Part shown: positions 50,587 through 59,732 of the stretch, in pieces
Layout of the letters: each line of letters begins with the position of its first letter
Position numbering within the stretch: position 1 is the first letter of the stretch
Origin: Verrucomicrobiota bacterium
GTDB taxonomy: Bacteria; Verrucomicrobiota; Verrucomicrobiia; Verrucomicrobiales; DEV007
Direction: 5' to 3'
Assembly (NCBI GenBank): GCA_003402735.1
Contig: QQNE01000004.1
Span: 30,833 to 94,832 of the forward strand
Length of the DNA stretch: 64,000 nt
Position numbers and translations under genes: made by a program
The notes under the pieces: generated by a model
Databases searched by the model: none
Told to the model about the DNA's origin: nothing
The model's input: only the letters and a program-made list of their open reading frames with translations

Positions 50587-51909
50587 TTATTTCGTTGGGG
50601 CGAGGTTCCGTGAGGGGAAAACAAAATAGAGGAGCAGGCCGAGGGCGAGGATGCTCAAACCGAGCAAGGTCTCGCGGGGATGAGAGCGCAAGATATGCGC
50701 CATCATCCAGGCGCTGATGAGGAGAAACAGAAGGGGTGTGACCGGATATCCCCAGGTTTTGTAGGGCCGGGGCAGGTTGGGTTGGGTTTGGCGCAGAACG
50801 ATCACTCCCAGGACGGTCAGGAACGAGCAAGCCTGGAGGGCAAACTGGACGCAGGTGAGGACTTCGGCGAAGGCGGAGGTGAGGATCAGGAGCGCGACGA
50901 TCGCCCCTTGGGCCAGGGTGGCGGCCTTGGGAATTCCCTGCGGAGTTCTGCGGCTGAGCCAGCGCAGCGCGGAGAAATCTTCGCCCATGGTCATGGTGAT
51001 GCGGGGACCGATCCACATCATGGCGCTGATGGAGGAGATCAACCCCGTGCAAATGAGTCCGGCCATCACCTTGGCTCCGTGTCGTCCAAACAGGGAATCC
51101 CCGGCGATCAGGCCCACCTCGATTTTTCCGGCCATGGCCGGGATCGGAGTGGAGCGGAGGAAGGCGGCGTTGACCGCCAGATAGAGCAGCATCACCACCA
51201 GGGTTCCGATCCCGACCGAGAGCGGAATGGAGCGGGACGGATCGCGAACTTCCCCGGCAAGGTAGGTCGACGCGTTCCATCCGGCATAGGCATACATCAC
51301 GTAGACCAGGCTCACCGCGAAGGGGGCGCTGGTGAGCGACTTCGCATCGCCGGGCACCGGAAGGAAGGAGATGGGTTGGGCCTGGGAGATGAGAAAACCG
51401 GCCGCGGCGATCACGAGCATCAGGGCCAGTTTCAGAAACGTGGCCCCGTCCTGGAACAGGCTGCCGAGGCGGGCGCTGCGCAGCAGGATGAGAGTGATGA
51501 TCGCGGTGATGAGCAGCGCCAGCCAGGTTTGCGGCGGCAATCGGTCGCCAAGGCCGGGGAGATCGGGGAAAATGCCCGTGAGATACTTTCCGAAGGCCAT
51601 GGCCGCCAGGGCGACGGGTGCCGCAAACCCCACCGTGGCCGATACCCAACCCGCCAGGAAACCGGCGGCCGGGTGGTAGATGCGGCTGAGAAAGTGATAT
51701 TCCCCTCCGGAACGGGGCAGGGCGGCTCCGAGTTCCGCGTAGGAAAGGGCTCCGCACAGGGCGCAAACCCCGCCCACCAGCCAGAGCATCAGGATGGGGA
51801 ATCCGGTGCGCAGGTCCTCGGTCTGGAAACCGAGGCTCGTGAAGATTCCGGTGCCGACCATGTCGGCGATCACGATGCAGGTGGCGGTGAGCGTGGAGAC
51901 CGGCTTCAT
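50587..51909 (-). CDS. APC-superfamily amino acid permease
   Basis: The 440-residue inner-membrane protein has about 12 hydrophobic segments. The APC start TCIVIADMVGTGIFTSLGFQ contains the GTGIF unwound helix used for substrate binding, and the later AYAGWNASTYLAGEVRDPSRSIP is the helix 6 consensus. It is expected to import amino acids or related amines by proton symport or exchange. It overlaps the serine hydrolase stop by 4 nt, so the two are translated together, hinting that the hydrolase releases the transported substrate (inference). Confidence 0.9.
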   Translation of the reverse strand: MKPVSTLTATCIVIADMVGTGIFTSLGFQTEDLRTGFPILMLWLVGGVCALCGALSYAELGAALPRSGGEYHFLSRIYHPAAGFLAGWVSATVGFAAPVALAAMAFGKYLTGIFPDLPGLGDRLPPQTWLALLITAIITLILLRSARLGSLFQDGATFLKLALMLVIAAAGFLISQAQPISFLPVPGDAKSLTSAPFAVSLVYVMYAYAGWNASTYLAGEVRDPSRSIPLSVGIGTLVVMLLYLAVNAAFLRSTPIPAMAGKIEVGLIAGDSLFGRHGAKVMAGLICTGLISSISAMMWIGPRITMTMGEDFSALRWLSRRTPQGIPKAATLAQGAIVALLILTSAFAEVLTCVQFALQACSFLTVLGVIVLRQTQPNLPRPYKTWGYPVTPLLFLLISAWMMAHILRSHPRETLLGLSILALGLLLYFVFPSRNLAPTK

Positions 51910-53066
51910 GGCTGGCCGTTCAGCAACGCGTGGAACAGGTCGCGTGGCTTGCCTCCCCCGGTGACCAGCACGTTTTGCACCAGGAAGATGGCGATGAGGC
52001 GGCGTTCGGGATCGATCCACCCGTGGGTGCCGAACGCGCCGCCGTGGCCGAAGGAGTTGGCGGCGAACCCGCGCACCGTGATTTTTTCCGGCAAGTTGCA
52101 CTGCCAGCCGAGGCCATAGTTCAGGGGCTGATTTCCGGCCGCGTGCGGTTTGGTCATCTCCGCGACAGCCTCCCGGGAGAGGATGCGTTTGCCTTGATGC
52201 ATGCCTTGGTCGAGGATCATCTGGTAGAACAAGGCCAGGTCCGCCGCGGTGGAGAACAGGCCGCCGGACGGCTCCGTCATGTGCCGCACGGTCGGGTCCG
52301 GGGTGACGAAGGGATTGTAACCGGGCGCGAGGCGCGGGCTGTCTTCGGCGGTCTTGTAGGTTTTGGCGAGGCGTGCGCGCAATCGGTCATCGGGATGGAA
52401 GCTCGTATCCTTCATCCCGAGTGGATCCAGAATGCGGGTTTGGACGAGGCTCTCGAACGATTGGCCGGTGGCGACTTCGGCGCATCGTCCCGCCACGGTG
52501 ATGCCGAATCCGTATTCATAATCCGCTCCCGGCTGAAAAGACCAGGGGGCACCGACGAGTTCCGCCACGTAGCCCTTGAGGGATTGCGCGCCGTTCGACG
52601 CCTTGCGAGGCGGGAAGGCCAGGCCCGAGGTGTGGGAGAGGAGATCGCGCAGGGTGACCGGCCGTTTCAGGGCGGTGCCGTCCACCAGAGCGGCTTTTTC
52701 GAGCTGGGGAATCCAGCGGGAGGCCGGGTCGTCGAGGGCCAGTTTCCCCTCATCAACCAGCGAGAGGATCGTGGAAGCGCTGATCGATTTCGTCATGGAG
52801 GCGATCCAGAAAACGGCGTCCGGAGTCATGGCGAGATTGCGTTCCCGGTCGGCCAGGCCGGAGGCTGCATGGTGAACGGTTTTGCCGTCCTGGACGACCA
52901 GGGTGACGATGCCGGCGGCGTGTTGGGCGGCGATTTCCGCCTCCATGGCGGCGGGGATTTTGTCGAGTCCGGCGGTTCGCGGTTTGGTTGCTTCCTGGGC
53001 AACGAGTCCCGGGTTGAGGAAAACGAGAGTTGAAGAGGCGAGGAGAAGAAGGCGTCGATGGAACAT
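51906..53066 (-). CDS. Secreted serine hydrolase, beta-lactamase/class C family
   Basis: The 386-residue protein has a signal peptide (about 1-23), the SxxK nucleophile SMTK at residues 90-93 in FWIASMTKSIS, the Tyr region DYEYGFGITVAG, and a third motif region FGHGGAFGTHGW near the C-terminus. It is a member of the large DUF-type serine beta-lactamase-like hydrolase family that cleaves esters or peptides, not necessarily beta-lactams. ATG 53066 is selected because it gives the signal peptide. The stop overlaps the permease start by 4 nt. Confidence 0.88.
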   Translation of the reverse strand: MFHRRLLLLASSTLVFLNPGLVAQEATKPRTAGLDKIPAAMEAEIAAQHAAGIVTLVVQDGKTVHHAASGLADRERNLAMTPDAVFWIASMTKSISASTILSLVDEGKLALDDPASRWIPQLEKAALVDGTALKRPVTLRDLLSHTSGLAFPPRKASNGAQSLKGYVAELVGAPWSFQPGADYEYGFGITVAGRCAEVATGQSFESLVQTRILDPLGMKDTSFHPDDRLRARLAKTYKTAEDSPRLAPGYNPFVTPDPTVRHMTEPSGGLFSTAADLALFYQMILDQGMHQGKRILSREAVAEMTKPHAAGNQPLNYGLGWQCNLPEKITVRGFAANSFGHGGAFGTHGWIDPERRLIAIFLVQNVLVTGGGKPRDLFHALLNGQP

Positions 53067-53177
53067 GGGGGCGAATCTTTCGCTGGACCAATGATGGAGA
53101 ATGGTGGATTTGGCAATGCCGGTGTGGGGTGTTTCCGCACTGGACGCAGGATTGGCGGTGGTGTTAGGGTGAGGAAG

Positions 53178-54053
53178 ATGAGGAGACTTCGGATCGCAAA
53201 CGGACTGGCGCTGCTCCTGATGTGGGGGGCCGGGATGGTCTTTGCGAAAGATGAGACCCCCGATTGGAAGGAGAGCCTCACGGTGGTGCCTCCGGGGGAG
53301 TTCCCGATGCTGGGGCCTGCGGTTTTGAGTTACAACGTGAGCTGGAACGGCGTCTTCAAGGCCGGTCAGGCAGACATCGTTTTCGGGGCCGGTCAGGGGG
53401 AGAGCATCGAGACCCGTGGGGTCTCCCGGAGTTCCGGCCCGGCGCGGGTGCTTTGGCCCTACGACGCCAAGGTCGAATCCCAGGTGGATGCGACCCGGTT
53501 GCTGCCGTTGGAGGTGAATCAATGGGAAGCGGATCGGGAGGAGGAGAACATCTACCGAACGATTTTTTCGGACGATGAGGTGCGGAGCTATTGGGCCACC
53601 AACCCGAAAAAGGCCGGGAAACCCAAGCAGGAACGGGAGCGGGTATTCGAGGAGGAGACGGTCTATGACCTGATCTCGGGGGTGCTTTACCTCCGCAGTT
53701 TTGCCTGGAACGACGGGGCGGAGCCGGTGTCGATCGTGGTGTTTCCGTTCCGGGATCCCTATCTGGTGACGGCGAGGTTGCTGGGGCGGGAAAAGCGGAT
53801 GCATGAAGGCGAAGCGATCGACGCGATGAAATTCGATTTGAAGGTCTCCAAGATCCGCAAGAACGGGAGTTTGGAGCCGATGAGCAAGCAGTTGAAATCG
53901 GCTCACTTTTGGATTGGCGACGACGAATTCCGTTTGCCGCTGGAGATCCGGGCGGAGATCTTTGTGGGGAGCATCCGGGTGCAATTGACCCGGTTTCAGC
54001 TCCTGGAAGCTGGCGCGGCCGAAGTCAAAACCGGGAAGGTCGGAGCGCGCTGA
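53178..54053 (+). CDS. DUF3108 family exported protein
   Basis: The 291-residue protein has a signal peptide (about 1-23, ending VFAK). The DUF3108 core begins at LSYNVSWNGVFKAGQADIVF and contains ESQVDATRLLPLEVNQWEAD, VYDLISGVLYLRSF and the C-terminal IRVQLTRFQLL. The family is periplasmic or outer-membrane associated and of unknown function in diderms. ATG 53178 is chosen for the signal peptide with GAGGA upstream. Its 3' end overlaps the convergent DUF3592 gene by 29 bp, unusual and making antisense effects possible. Confidence 0.82.
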   Translation: MRRLRIANGLALLLMWGAGMVFAKDETPDWKESLTVVPPGEFPMLGPAVLSYNVSWNGVFKAGQADIVFGAGQGESIETRGVSRSSGPARVLWPYDAKVESQVDATRLLPLEVNQWEADREEENIYRTIFSDDEVRSYWATNPKKAGKPKQERERVFEEETVYDLISGVLYLRSFAWNDGAEPVSIVVFPFRDPYLVTARLLGREKRMHEGEAIDAMKFDLKVSKIRKNGSLEPMSKQLKSAHFWIGDDEFRLPLEIRAEIFVGSIRVQLTRFQLLEAGAAEVKTGKVGAR

Positions 54054-54540
54054 GGATCATGCCGAGTCCGCCGGCCACAAAAAGGGCTGGGAACCAGATG
54101 GAGTAGAGCGCCGCTTTGGAGTCTCGTTTCAGCACGGCAGAATCGGGGTTGGCCGGGTCCACCCAGGCGGTGACCAGGGCACCTTGGGGAAATTTTTCGA
54201 CCCAGGCGGCGGCTTGTTCCGGGTGTGCGCTGCGGATGGCGACCCTGCGGATCCGTTCGGATTCGCGCGGGGCCCCGGCGCTTTCGTAGCGGTAGCGGAT
54301 CCGGGGCTGGTAGCGGATCTGGCTGAATTCATTGAACTGCCAGGGCACCACTTTGGACGAAAGGACCATGGCCCGGACCGGGAGCCATGAGTCCATTCGG
54401 GCGGCTTTTTGCCAAGTGGCGAAGAGCCACCAACAGAAAAAAGAGCCGGCCGAGACAAGCGTCAGCCCCAGAAAAACTTTCCAGGCGCGGGCAGGGAGAG
54501 GCGCGGTCGTGAGAATCGGAGTTTGTGATGTTTCGGGCAT
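54025..54540 (-). CDS. DUF3592 membrane protein
   Basis: The 171-residue protein has two transmembrane helices, one near residues 20-42 (VFLGLTLVSAGSFFCWWLF) and one near 150-168. The periplasmic loop between is a DUF3592-like beta domain (WLPVRAMVLSSKVVP, YRYESAG, KFPQGALVTAWVDPANPDSAVL). The family is widely distributed and functionally unclear. It converges with and overlaps the DUF3108 gene, and its start is 16 bp from the divergent yqeY gene. Confidence 0.8.
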   Translation of the reverse strand: MPETSQTPILTTAPLPARAWKVFLGLTLVSAGSFFCWWLFATWQKAARMDSWLPVRAMVLSSKVVPWQFNEFSQIRYQPRIRYRYESAGAPRESERIRRVAIRSAHPEQAAAWVEKFPQGALVTAWVDPANPDSAVLKRDSKAALYSIWFPALFVAGGLGMILSALRPSRF

Positions 54541-54556
54541 CGGCTAGAATGGCGGC

Positions 54557-55012
54557 ATGAGCAGTCTGACCCAGCGGATCACCACGGATATCAAAGAGGC
54601 GATGAAGAATAAAGACCAGGCCGCGCTCAATGTCATTCGCTCGCTGAAATCCGCCATCCAGTTGGCCACCATCGAGAAATACGGCGCCGGAGGCGAACTC
54701 GACGAGGCGGAATCGGTGGCGGTGATCCGGAAAGCGATCAAACAGCGTCAAGATTCCGTGGCGAGCTTTGAAGCTGGGGGACGACCGGAATTGGCGGAGA
54801 CCGAGAAAGCGGAGATCGCGGTGCTGGAGCGCTATCTGCCGGAAGCCTTGAGCGAGGGGGAGATCCAGAAGCTGGTGGAGGAGGTCATTTCGGAATTGGG
54901 CGCCACCACCCGCAAGGAAATGGGGGGCGTGATGAAACGGTTGCAGGAGCGGATCGCCGGTCGGGCGGACAACAAGATCGTCTCCCAGATGGTGGGGGAG
55001 CGGCTCAAGTAA
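54557..55012 (+). CDS. GatB/YqeY domain protein
   Basis: The 151-residue cytoplasmic protein matches the YqeY family: LTQRITTDIKEAMKNKDQAALNVIRSLKSAIQ, a central AIKQRQDSVASFEAGGRPELAETEKAEIAVLERYLPE, and TTRKEMGGVMKRLQERIAGRADNKIVSQMV. This is the tRNA-binding tail domain of GatB as a stand-alone protein; function is uncertain. It is first in an operon with ispD (13-nt gap). Confidence 0.92.
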   Translation: MSSLTQRITTDIKEAMKNKDQAALNVIRSLKSAIQLATIEKYGAGGELDEAESVAVIRKAIKQRQDSVASFEAGGRPELAETEKAEIAVLERYLPEALSEGEIQKLVEEVISELGATTRKEMGGVMKRLQERIAGRADNKIVSQMVGERLK

Positions 55013-55025
55013 CGGTTGGGCCAGA

Positions 55026-55685
55026 ATGATCGCGGCGATCGTGGTGGCGGCCGGAGGGAGTCGGCGCATGGGTTTTGACAAACTCTTTGCCGACCTGGAC
55101 GGGCAACCGGTTCTGGGTCGGAGCTTGGCGGCGTTCCGCACGCATCCCGAGATTGGGCAGGTCATTGTGGTGACCTCCCCGGAAAACCTGGGGCGGGTGA
55201 ACGATCTCGGCCTAGCTCATCGGGTGGTCTTGGGCGGTGCCTTTCGACATCTTTCGGTGCAGGCCGGGTTGGATGCGGTCGCTTCCGGGACGGAGATTGT
55301 GGCGGTGCATGACGGAGCGCGGCCTTTGATCACGGCCTCGGCCATCTCCGCCTGCATCGCCGAGGCCCGGGCCCACTCCGCAGCCGCCTGTGCCCGCCGC
55401 ATTACGGAGACGGTGAAGCGGGCGGACGATGACGGAAGGGTGATCGGCGCGGTGGATCGTGAGGGACTCTGGGCCATGGAAACGCCCCAGTGTTTTGCGC
55501 TCGACCTTCTGCGACGCGCGTATCAACGTATCCTTGACCAGAATCAAATTGTCACGGACGAGGTCTCCGCCGTCGAGGCGCTCGGAGAACCGGTTTACCT
55601 TGTGGAGAATCGGTTTCCCAACCTGAAAATCACCTTTCCCCCAGATCTGGGCGTCGCCCACGCGCTCTTGCGCGGCCATCCATGA
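55026..55685 (+). CDS. ispD: 2-C-methyl-D-erythritol 4-phosphate cytidylyltransferase
   Basis: The 219-residue protein has the IspD nucleotide-binding start IAAIVVAAGGSRRMGFDKLFADL, the VHDGARPLI active loop, and DEVSAVEALGEPVYLVE followed by FPNLKITFP. It adds CMP to methylerythritol phosphate in the non-mevalonate isoprenoid pathway. The stop codon overlaps the M16 peptidase start by 4 nt. IspF is not in the window. Confidence 0.93.
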   Translation: MIAAIVVAAGGSRRMGFDKLFADLDGQPVLGRSLAAFRTHPEIGQVIVVTSPENLGRVNDLGLAHRVVLGGAFRHLSVQAGLDAVASGTEIVAVHDGARPLITASAISACIAEARAHSAAACARRITETVKRADDDGRVIGAVDREGLWAMETPQCFALDLLRRAYQRILDQNQIVTDEVSAVEALGEPVYLVENRFPNLKITFPPDLGVAHALLRGHP

Positions 55686-56959
55686 ACATTCCCCGTTATC
55701 AAATCACTCGCCTGACCAACGGCGTCACTCTCGCAACCGCCGAAATGCCGCACATGGAAAGCGCCTGTGTCGGCCTCTGGGCCATGACCGGCAGCCGCCA
55801 TGAGGAGGTCAAACGCAATGGGATCGCGCACTTTGTCGAGCATCTCCTGTTCAAGGGGACCCCGACGCGCAACGCATACGACATCAGCCGGGAAATCGAG
55901 GGGATCGGGGCCAGCCTCGACGCGTTCACGACGGAGGATCACACTTGCTTTTACACCCGCGGTCCCGCCGAGACGCTGCCGCAAATGGCGGACGTGCTCA
56001 TGGATATTTACAGCAGCGCCAGTTTCGATCCCCAGGAGATCGAGCGCGAGCGGGAGGTGGTGATTGAAGAGATCGCGATGTATCGGGACAATCCCTCCCA
56101 ACACGTGGAAGATCTTCTGGCCGCTGCGGCGTGGCCGGGGCATCCGCTCGGCCTGCCGATCACCGGAACGGAGCCTTCCGTGAAGCGGATCAGTCGCGGC
56201 GATCTTTTTTCCTATCACAGCCAACGCTATTCCGGCATCAACACCGTGGTGACGGTGACCGGCCGGGTGGAGCACAACGCCGTGGTCGATCTAATGGGAC
56301 CGAGTTTGCAGCAGTTGGAGCCGGGAGACCCGATTCCGTTCGCACCGGTTCCCGGCCAGATGCGTCAGAGCGGGTTGCGCCGGATCGACGAGACCCGGGA
56401 CGTGGAGCAGGCGCATCTTTGCATCGGGTTTCACACCTTCGGGCGGCATGATCCGCGCCGCTACGCCCTAAAAATCCTGAACGTATTGCTGGGCGAGAAC
56501 ATGAGCAGCCGCCTCTTTCAACTTTTGCGGGAAGAGAGCGGGCTTTGTTACAGTGTTTCCAGTGATGCAGTGACCTTGGAAGACTGTGGCTTGCTCAGCA
56601 TTTACGCTGGGTTGGATGTCGATCACGTGCCCCGCGCCCTGGAGTTGACGGCAGATTGTCTGCGTCAGTTTGCGAAGAAGGCGGCGACGCCTGATTTGAT
56701 CCGGCAAGCCTTGACCTACACGGTCGGGCAGAGCCGGATTTCGCTGGAGAGCAGTCTGAGTCAAATGATGTGGATCGGGGAGAGTCTGATCTCCTACCAA
56801 CGCATCATTGATCCGCGGGAATCATTCGCCCGGTTGGGTGAGGTGAACGCTGAAGCGGTGCGTGAGGTGGCCACCGAGGTTTTCCGAGCGGAATCGACGG
56901 CGATCGCCTACATTGGGTCCGAGGTCCCGGAGATGGCCTTGGACGGGTTTTTGGGGTGA
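55682..56959 (+). CDS. M16-family zinc metallopeptidase
   Basis: The 425-residue protein has the inverted zinc motif HFVEH (His50, Glu53, His54) typical of M16 proteases, then the third ligand Glu in the region EREVVIEEIAMYRDNP. The second half repeats the fold without the metal site (LLREESGLCYSVSS). It lacks a signal peptide, so is probably cytoplasmic, like mitochondrial-processing-peptidase-type single-chain M16B members. It degrades peptides. Translationally coupled to ispD by a 4-nt overlap. Confidence 0.92.
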   Translation: MNIPRYQITRLTNGVTLATAEMPHMESACVGLWAMTGSRHEEVKRNGIAHFVEHLLFKGTPTRNAYDISREIEGIGASLDAFTTEDHTCFYTRGPAETLPQMADVLMDIYSSASFDPQEIEREREVVIEEIAMYRDNPSQHVEDLLAAAAWPGHPLGLPITGTEPSVKRISRGDLFSYHSQRYSGINTVVTVTGRVEHNAVVDLMGPSLQQLEPGDPIPFAPVPGQMRQSGLRRIDETRDVEQAHLCIGFHTFGRHDPRRYALKILNVLLGENMSSRLFQLLREESGLCYSVSSDAVTLEDCGLLSIYAGLDVDHVPRALELTADCLRQFAKKAATPDLIRQALTYTVGQSRISLESSLSQMMWIGESLISYQRIIDPRESFARLGEVNAEAVREVATEVFRAESTAIAYIGSEVPEMALDGFLG

Positions 56960-56969
56960 GGTGGAAGCC

Positions 56970-57533
56970 TCAGGCCCGACCGAGATACTTGCCGTCCTCG
57001 GTGTTGACGCGGATCCGTTCGCCCGGCTTGATGAAGAGCGGGACTTGCACTTCCAAACCGGTTTCGAGTTTGGCCGGTTTGTAGACGTTGGTGGAACTGT
57101 CTCCCTTGAGACCTTCGGGAGATTCAGCAACGGTGAATTCCATGGTGGAGGGTGGCTCGACCGCGGCGATGGAATCGTTGGTGAAGATGAGGGTGTATTT
57201 CTGATTTTCGACGAGATAGCCTTTGATGCCCTCAACGAGATGTTTGGGGACGATCACATCGTCATAGGTTTCCGCGTGGAGGAAGTGATAGCCTGACTGG
57301 TCCGCGTAGCTGTATTCGTAATCCTCACGGGTCACCGGAACCACTTCGACGGAATCATTCGGGGTGAAACGGAGGTGGTTGACCTTTCCCGTGGAGAGGC
57401 TCCGGACGGCCGCTTGGACGTAGGCGCGGTTGTTCGGCGGGGTTTTGTGGATCAACTCCTCAACCATGCAAACGTCGTTGTTGTGACGGATTGCTTGACC
57501 TCTGCGAACGGAAGTGATGTTTGCCTTTGCCAT
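56970..57533 (-). CDS. efp: Elongation factor P, with Asn at the usual modified-Lys position
   Basis: The 187-residue protein has the three-domain EF-P pattern: VRRGQAIRHNNDVCMVEELIHKTPPNNRAYVQAA for domain I, then LRFTPNDSVEVVP, YEYSYADQSGYHFLH and the final TGLEVQVPLFIKPGERIRVNTEDGKYLGR. Counting from Met, Escherichia coli Lys34 aligns with Asn34 here, in the loop TPPNNRAY. The Lys that is lysylated in E. coli, or Arg rhamnosylated in others, is therefore missing; Arg36 follows two residues later. EF-P relieves polyproline stalls. Not next to a modifying enzyme. Loop pairing deserves checking. Confidence 0.9.
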   Translation of the reverse strand: MAKANITSVRRGQAIRHNNDVCMVEELIHKTPPNNRAYVQAAVRSLSTGKVNHLRFTPNDSVEVVPVTREDYEYSYADQSGYHFLHAETYDDVIVPKHLVEGIKGYLVENQKYTLIFTNDSIAAVEPPSTMEFTVAESPEGLKGDSSTNVYKPAKLETGLEVQVPLFIKPGERIRVNTEDGKYLGRA

Positions 57534-57604
57534 GGGGTAATCACGTTAAGCGCAACCGGGCATGAATCGCAAGAGATTCGAGGCATTTGCGATCACGTTC
57601 CCGA

Positions 57605-58699
57605 TCACGATGGCTGGAGCCACCAGAACCAAGGTTTGCGGGCCGGGGGAGCCGGTTGCGCGGGCTTGGGCTTGGCGTTCGGGCTGGGGCGCGGCCCCTC
57701 GATGATCACCGGAATCCCCTTGGTGATCATTTTGGAAAGCCGGATCGCGTCCCAGTTCGCCGTTCGCATGCAGCCGTGACTGGAGGCGCGGCCAATGGTT
57801 TCGGGCTGGTTGGTCCCGTGAATTCCAATGCCCGGCTTGCTCAGGCCCGCCCACAGGATCCCCACCGGGTTGTTCGGACCGATCGGGAGTTGGTAAAATT
57901 CATCGCTGCGGACCCCGTATTCCAGGACGCTTTCATCCCAGCGAAACGTGGGCATTTGCGCGATCCCCACGATCTTCCAATGGCCGGGCGGCGTCGCCAG
58001 ACGTCCGCTCCCTGGGGTGATGGGAAAACTGGCGAGAAGCGGGCCGCATTCGCTCCCGTGCAGTTCCAGCATCCGTTCCCGGGTGTCGATGAAGATCATC
58101 CGGGTCCGGAATTCCGGCACCTCGGGGAGGCTCGGCAACGGCGTCAGGTCCTCGATGCGGAAGGGTTCCACATTGGGCACCTTGAGAACATCTCCGGGCT
58201 TGAGGGAATCGAGGTCGGGGACCGGGCGTTCCCCCCCTTCTTCGCCCGGGGTTGGAGCATTGATCAGACGCAACATCCCTTCCGATGAGTGGAAGCGTTC
58301 CGCCAGGAATTCCAGGAGGGAAGCGTAGGGGAGATACTTCTGCAAACTTTGCTGGGCTGGCTTGCTCGGGACGGACCCGATGTAATTCCGGTCCTCTTCA
58401 CGAATCGTGTAGGTGGTGTAGAGGTCCGGCACCGCTTTGCTTAGGTCGATCCCATGGGCGTCCAGGGGCTTTGGAGACATGCCTTGGGCCCACTGAAAAC
58501 GTTCGAGCGCCTTGGTAGTGAATTCGCCGGGCAGACCGTCCAGCTTCCCGGGACCGAAAAGCTGACGATCCAAAAAAATCTGCAGACGCAGCAGGTCCTC
58601 CGAGAATTTGGGCTTCGGCGCGGGAACCGATTCTTGCCCACTCAGGGGAGCGGCGGCGAAGGCGATGCAGGCCAGGGTGGAGACGAAGCACATCTTCAT
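57605..58699 (-). CDS. Secreted L,D-transpeptidase
   Basis: About 364 residues. The N-terminal signal peptide (about 1-20) is followed by a peptidoglycan-binding-like helical domain (LRLQIFLDRQLFGPGKLDGLPGEFT), a LysM-like strip with SLKPGDVLKVPN, and the catalytic YkuD domain with IHGTNQP and the active site SHGCMR in which Cys is the nucleophile. It would make 3-3 cross-links or attach proteins to peptidoglycan. Start at 58699 or the Met two codons later at 58693. The upstream sequence holds copy C of the palindromic repeat. Confidence 0.9.
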   Translation of the reverse strand: MKMCFVSTLACIAFAAAPLSGQESVPAPKPKFSEDLLRLQIFLDRQLFGPGKLDGLPGEFTTKALERFQWAQGMSPKPLDAHGIDLSKAVPDLYTTYTIREEDRNYIGSVPSKPAQQSLQKYLPYASLLEFLAERFHSSEGMLRLINAPTPGEEGGERPVPDLDSLKPGDVLKVPNVEPFRIEDLTPLPSLPEVPEFRTRMIFIDTRERMLELHGSECGPLLASFPITPGSGRLATPPGHWKIVGIAQMPTFRWDESVLEYGVRSDEFYQLPIGPNNPVGILWAGLSKPGIGIHGTNQPETIGRASSHGCMRTANWDAIRLSKMITKGIPVIIEGPRPSPNAKPKPAQPAPPARKPWFWWLQPS

Positions 58700-58759
58700 C
58701 TTCCTGCCACTACAAGAGGGTATGGCGGGAAATGCAACCGCGGCGAGCGGAAAACTAGC

Positions 58760-58933
58760 CCGCATTTCTCAAGGCTCGCGTCGCGAGGCGCCGCCAAATG
58801 GCATTGCCTGCAAGGCGCGCGAAGGATTCCAGCGTGAGCGGGATGTCGACATCCCGTGAATCCTGGAATTCGAGCGGAACGCAGCAGGAATGCCATTGAG
58901 CAAGCCGCAGCAGCGAGGGCTTGAGAAAGGCGG
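58760..58933 (-). repeat. 174-bp palindromic repeat, copy C
   Basis: This is copy A in reverse orientation: same 174-bp length and high identity by eye (about eight differences). The left arm is CCGCATTTCTCAAG at 58760-58773; the right end reads CTTGAGAAAGGCGG with one mismatch. The central stem is CGGGATG/CATCCCG at 58839-58856, where copies A and B have CGGTATG/CATACCG, so one base pair has changed on both sides. It lies 61 bp upstream of the L,D-transpeptidase start and near IS wreckage. Confidence 0.85.
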
Positions 58934-59162
58934 GATAGTCCCAGTGCCGTTAAGTATTCAATGTTTCATGATTATCTGCTTGTACTTTTGAAATGCATGG
59001 CTAGGTAAAGTGGGGTGGAATTCTCGCATCTCGCAGTCTGTTCTGAGCCATCGCCAACATTGGCCAGAGTGATCGCCCTACTCGGTGTCGAACGGCAACG
59101 AAACTTGCCCACTGACGACAATCAAAATTGACCCCTGGGCGGGGCGGCGGGTGCCGTTTCGG

Positions 59163-59612
59163 GTTGTGGTCAAGCGAACCCAACTCATCAAGCTCGCCCG
59201 GGAGCGCAGCCTGGGCAGAACCATCACCATGAGTGCGATCAAGGCGGGCATGTCCCGCAACACGGCGCGCAAGGATTTGCGGCAGAACGATGTGAGCGAA
59301 CAACGGCGCGTGCCGCACACCTGGAGAACGCGCGAGGATCCGCTGGCCGCCGTTTGGCCGCGAGCCGAGGAGATGCTTCGGCAGGCTCCCGAACTGGAGG
59401 CGAAGGCTCTCTTCGAACATCTGGCACAGGATGTCGGGCAGAAAGAGCGGATTCATCCCGGCCTGCTGCGCACCTTCCAGCGAAGGGGGAGAGGCTGGCG
59501 ATTGCCTGGCGGTGGACTGGACGGGCATGAAGCTGCTCGTAATCACGAAACCGGGCTGGGAGTTGGATCACAAGCCATTCCATGCACTGCTTCCTCATTC
59601 GAATTTGGATCG
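59163..59612 (+). pseudogene. IS21 istA transposase remnant with frameshift
   Basis: The first frame shows the N-terminal part of IstA: TARKDLRQND, then HTWRTREDPLAAVWP and EEMLRQAPELEAKALFEHL, ending RTFQRRGRGWR near 59497. The reading frame then shifts: the following stretch DWTGMKLLVITKPGWELDH and FHALLPHSN in the next frame matches the IstA region beyond. The integrase core and IstB are absent. It is a dead fragment of one IS21 element, next to repeat copy C. Boundaries approximate. Confidence 0.8.
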
Positions 59613-59732
59613 AGCCGGAGGGGCGCAAAGCGAAAGCAACAAACAAGCAGGTTAACCAGAGTTCATAGCCCAAGAGCGAGAATTTGCGTCGCAGAATTGC
59701 AATTGCGAACATGCGTGTTCTAAAAAGCATAT

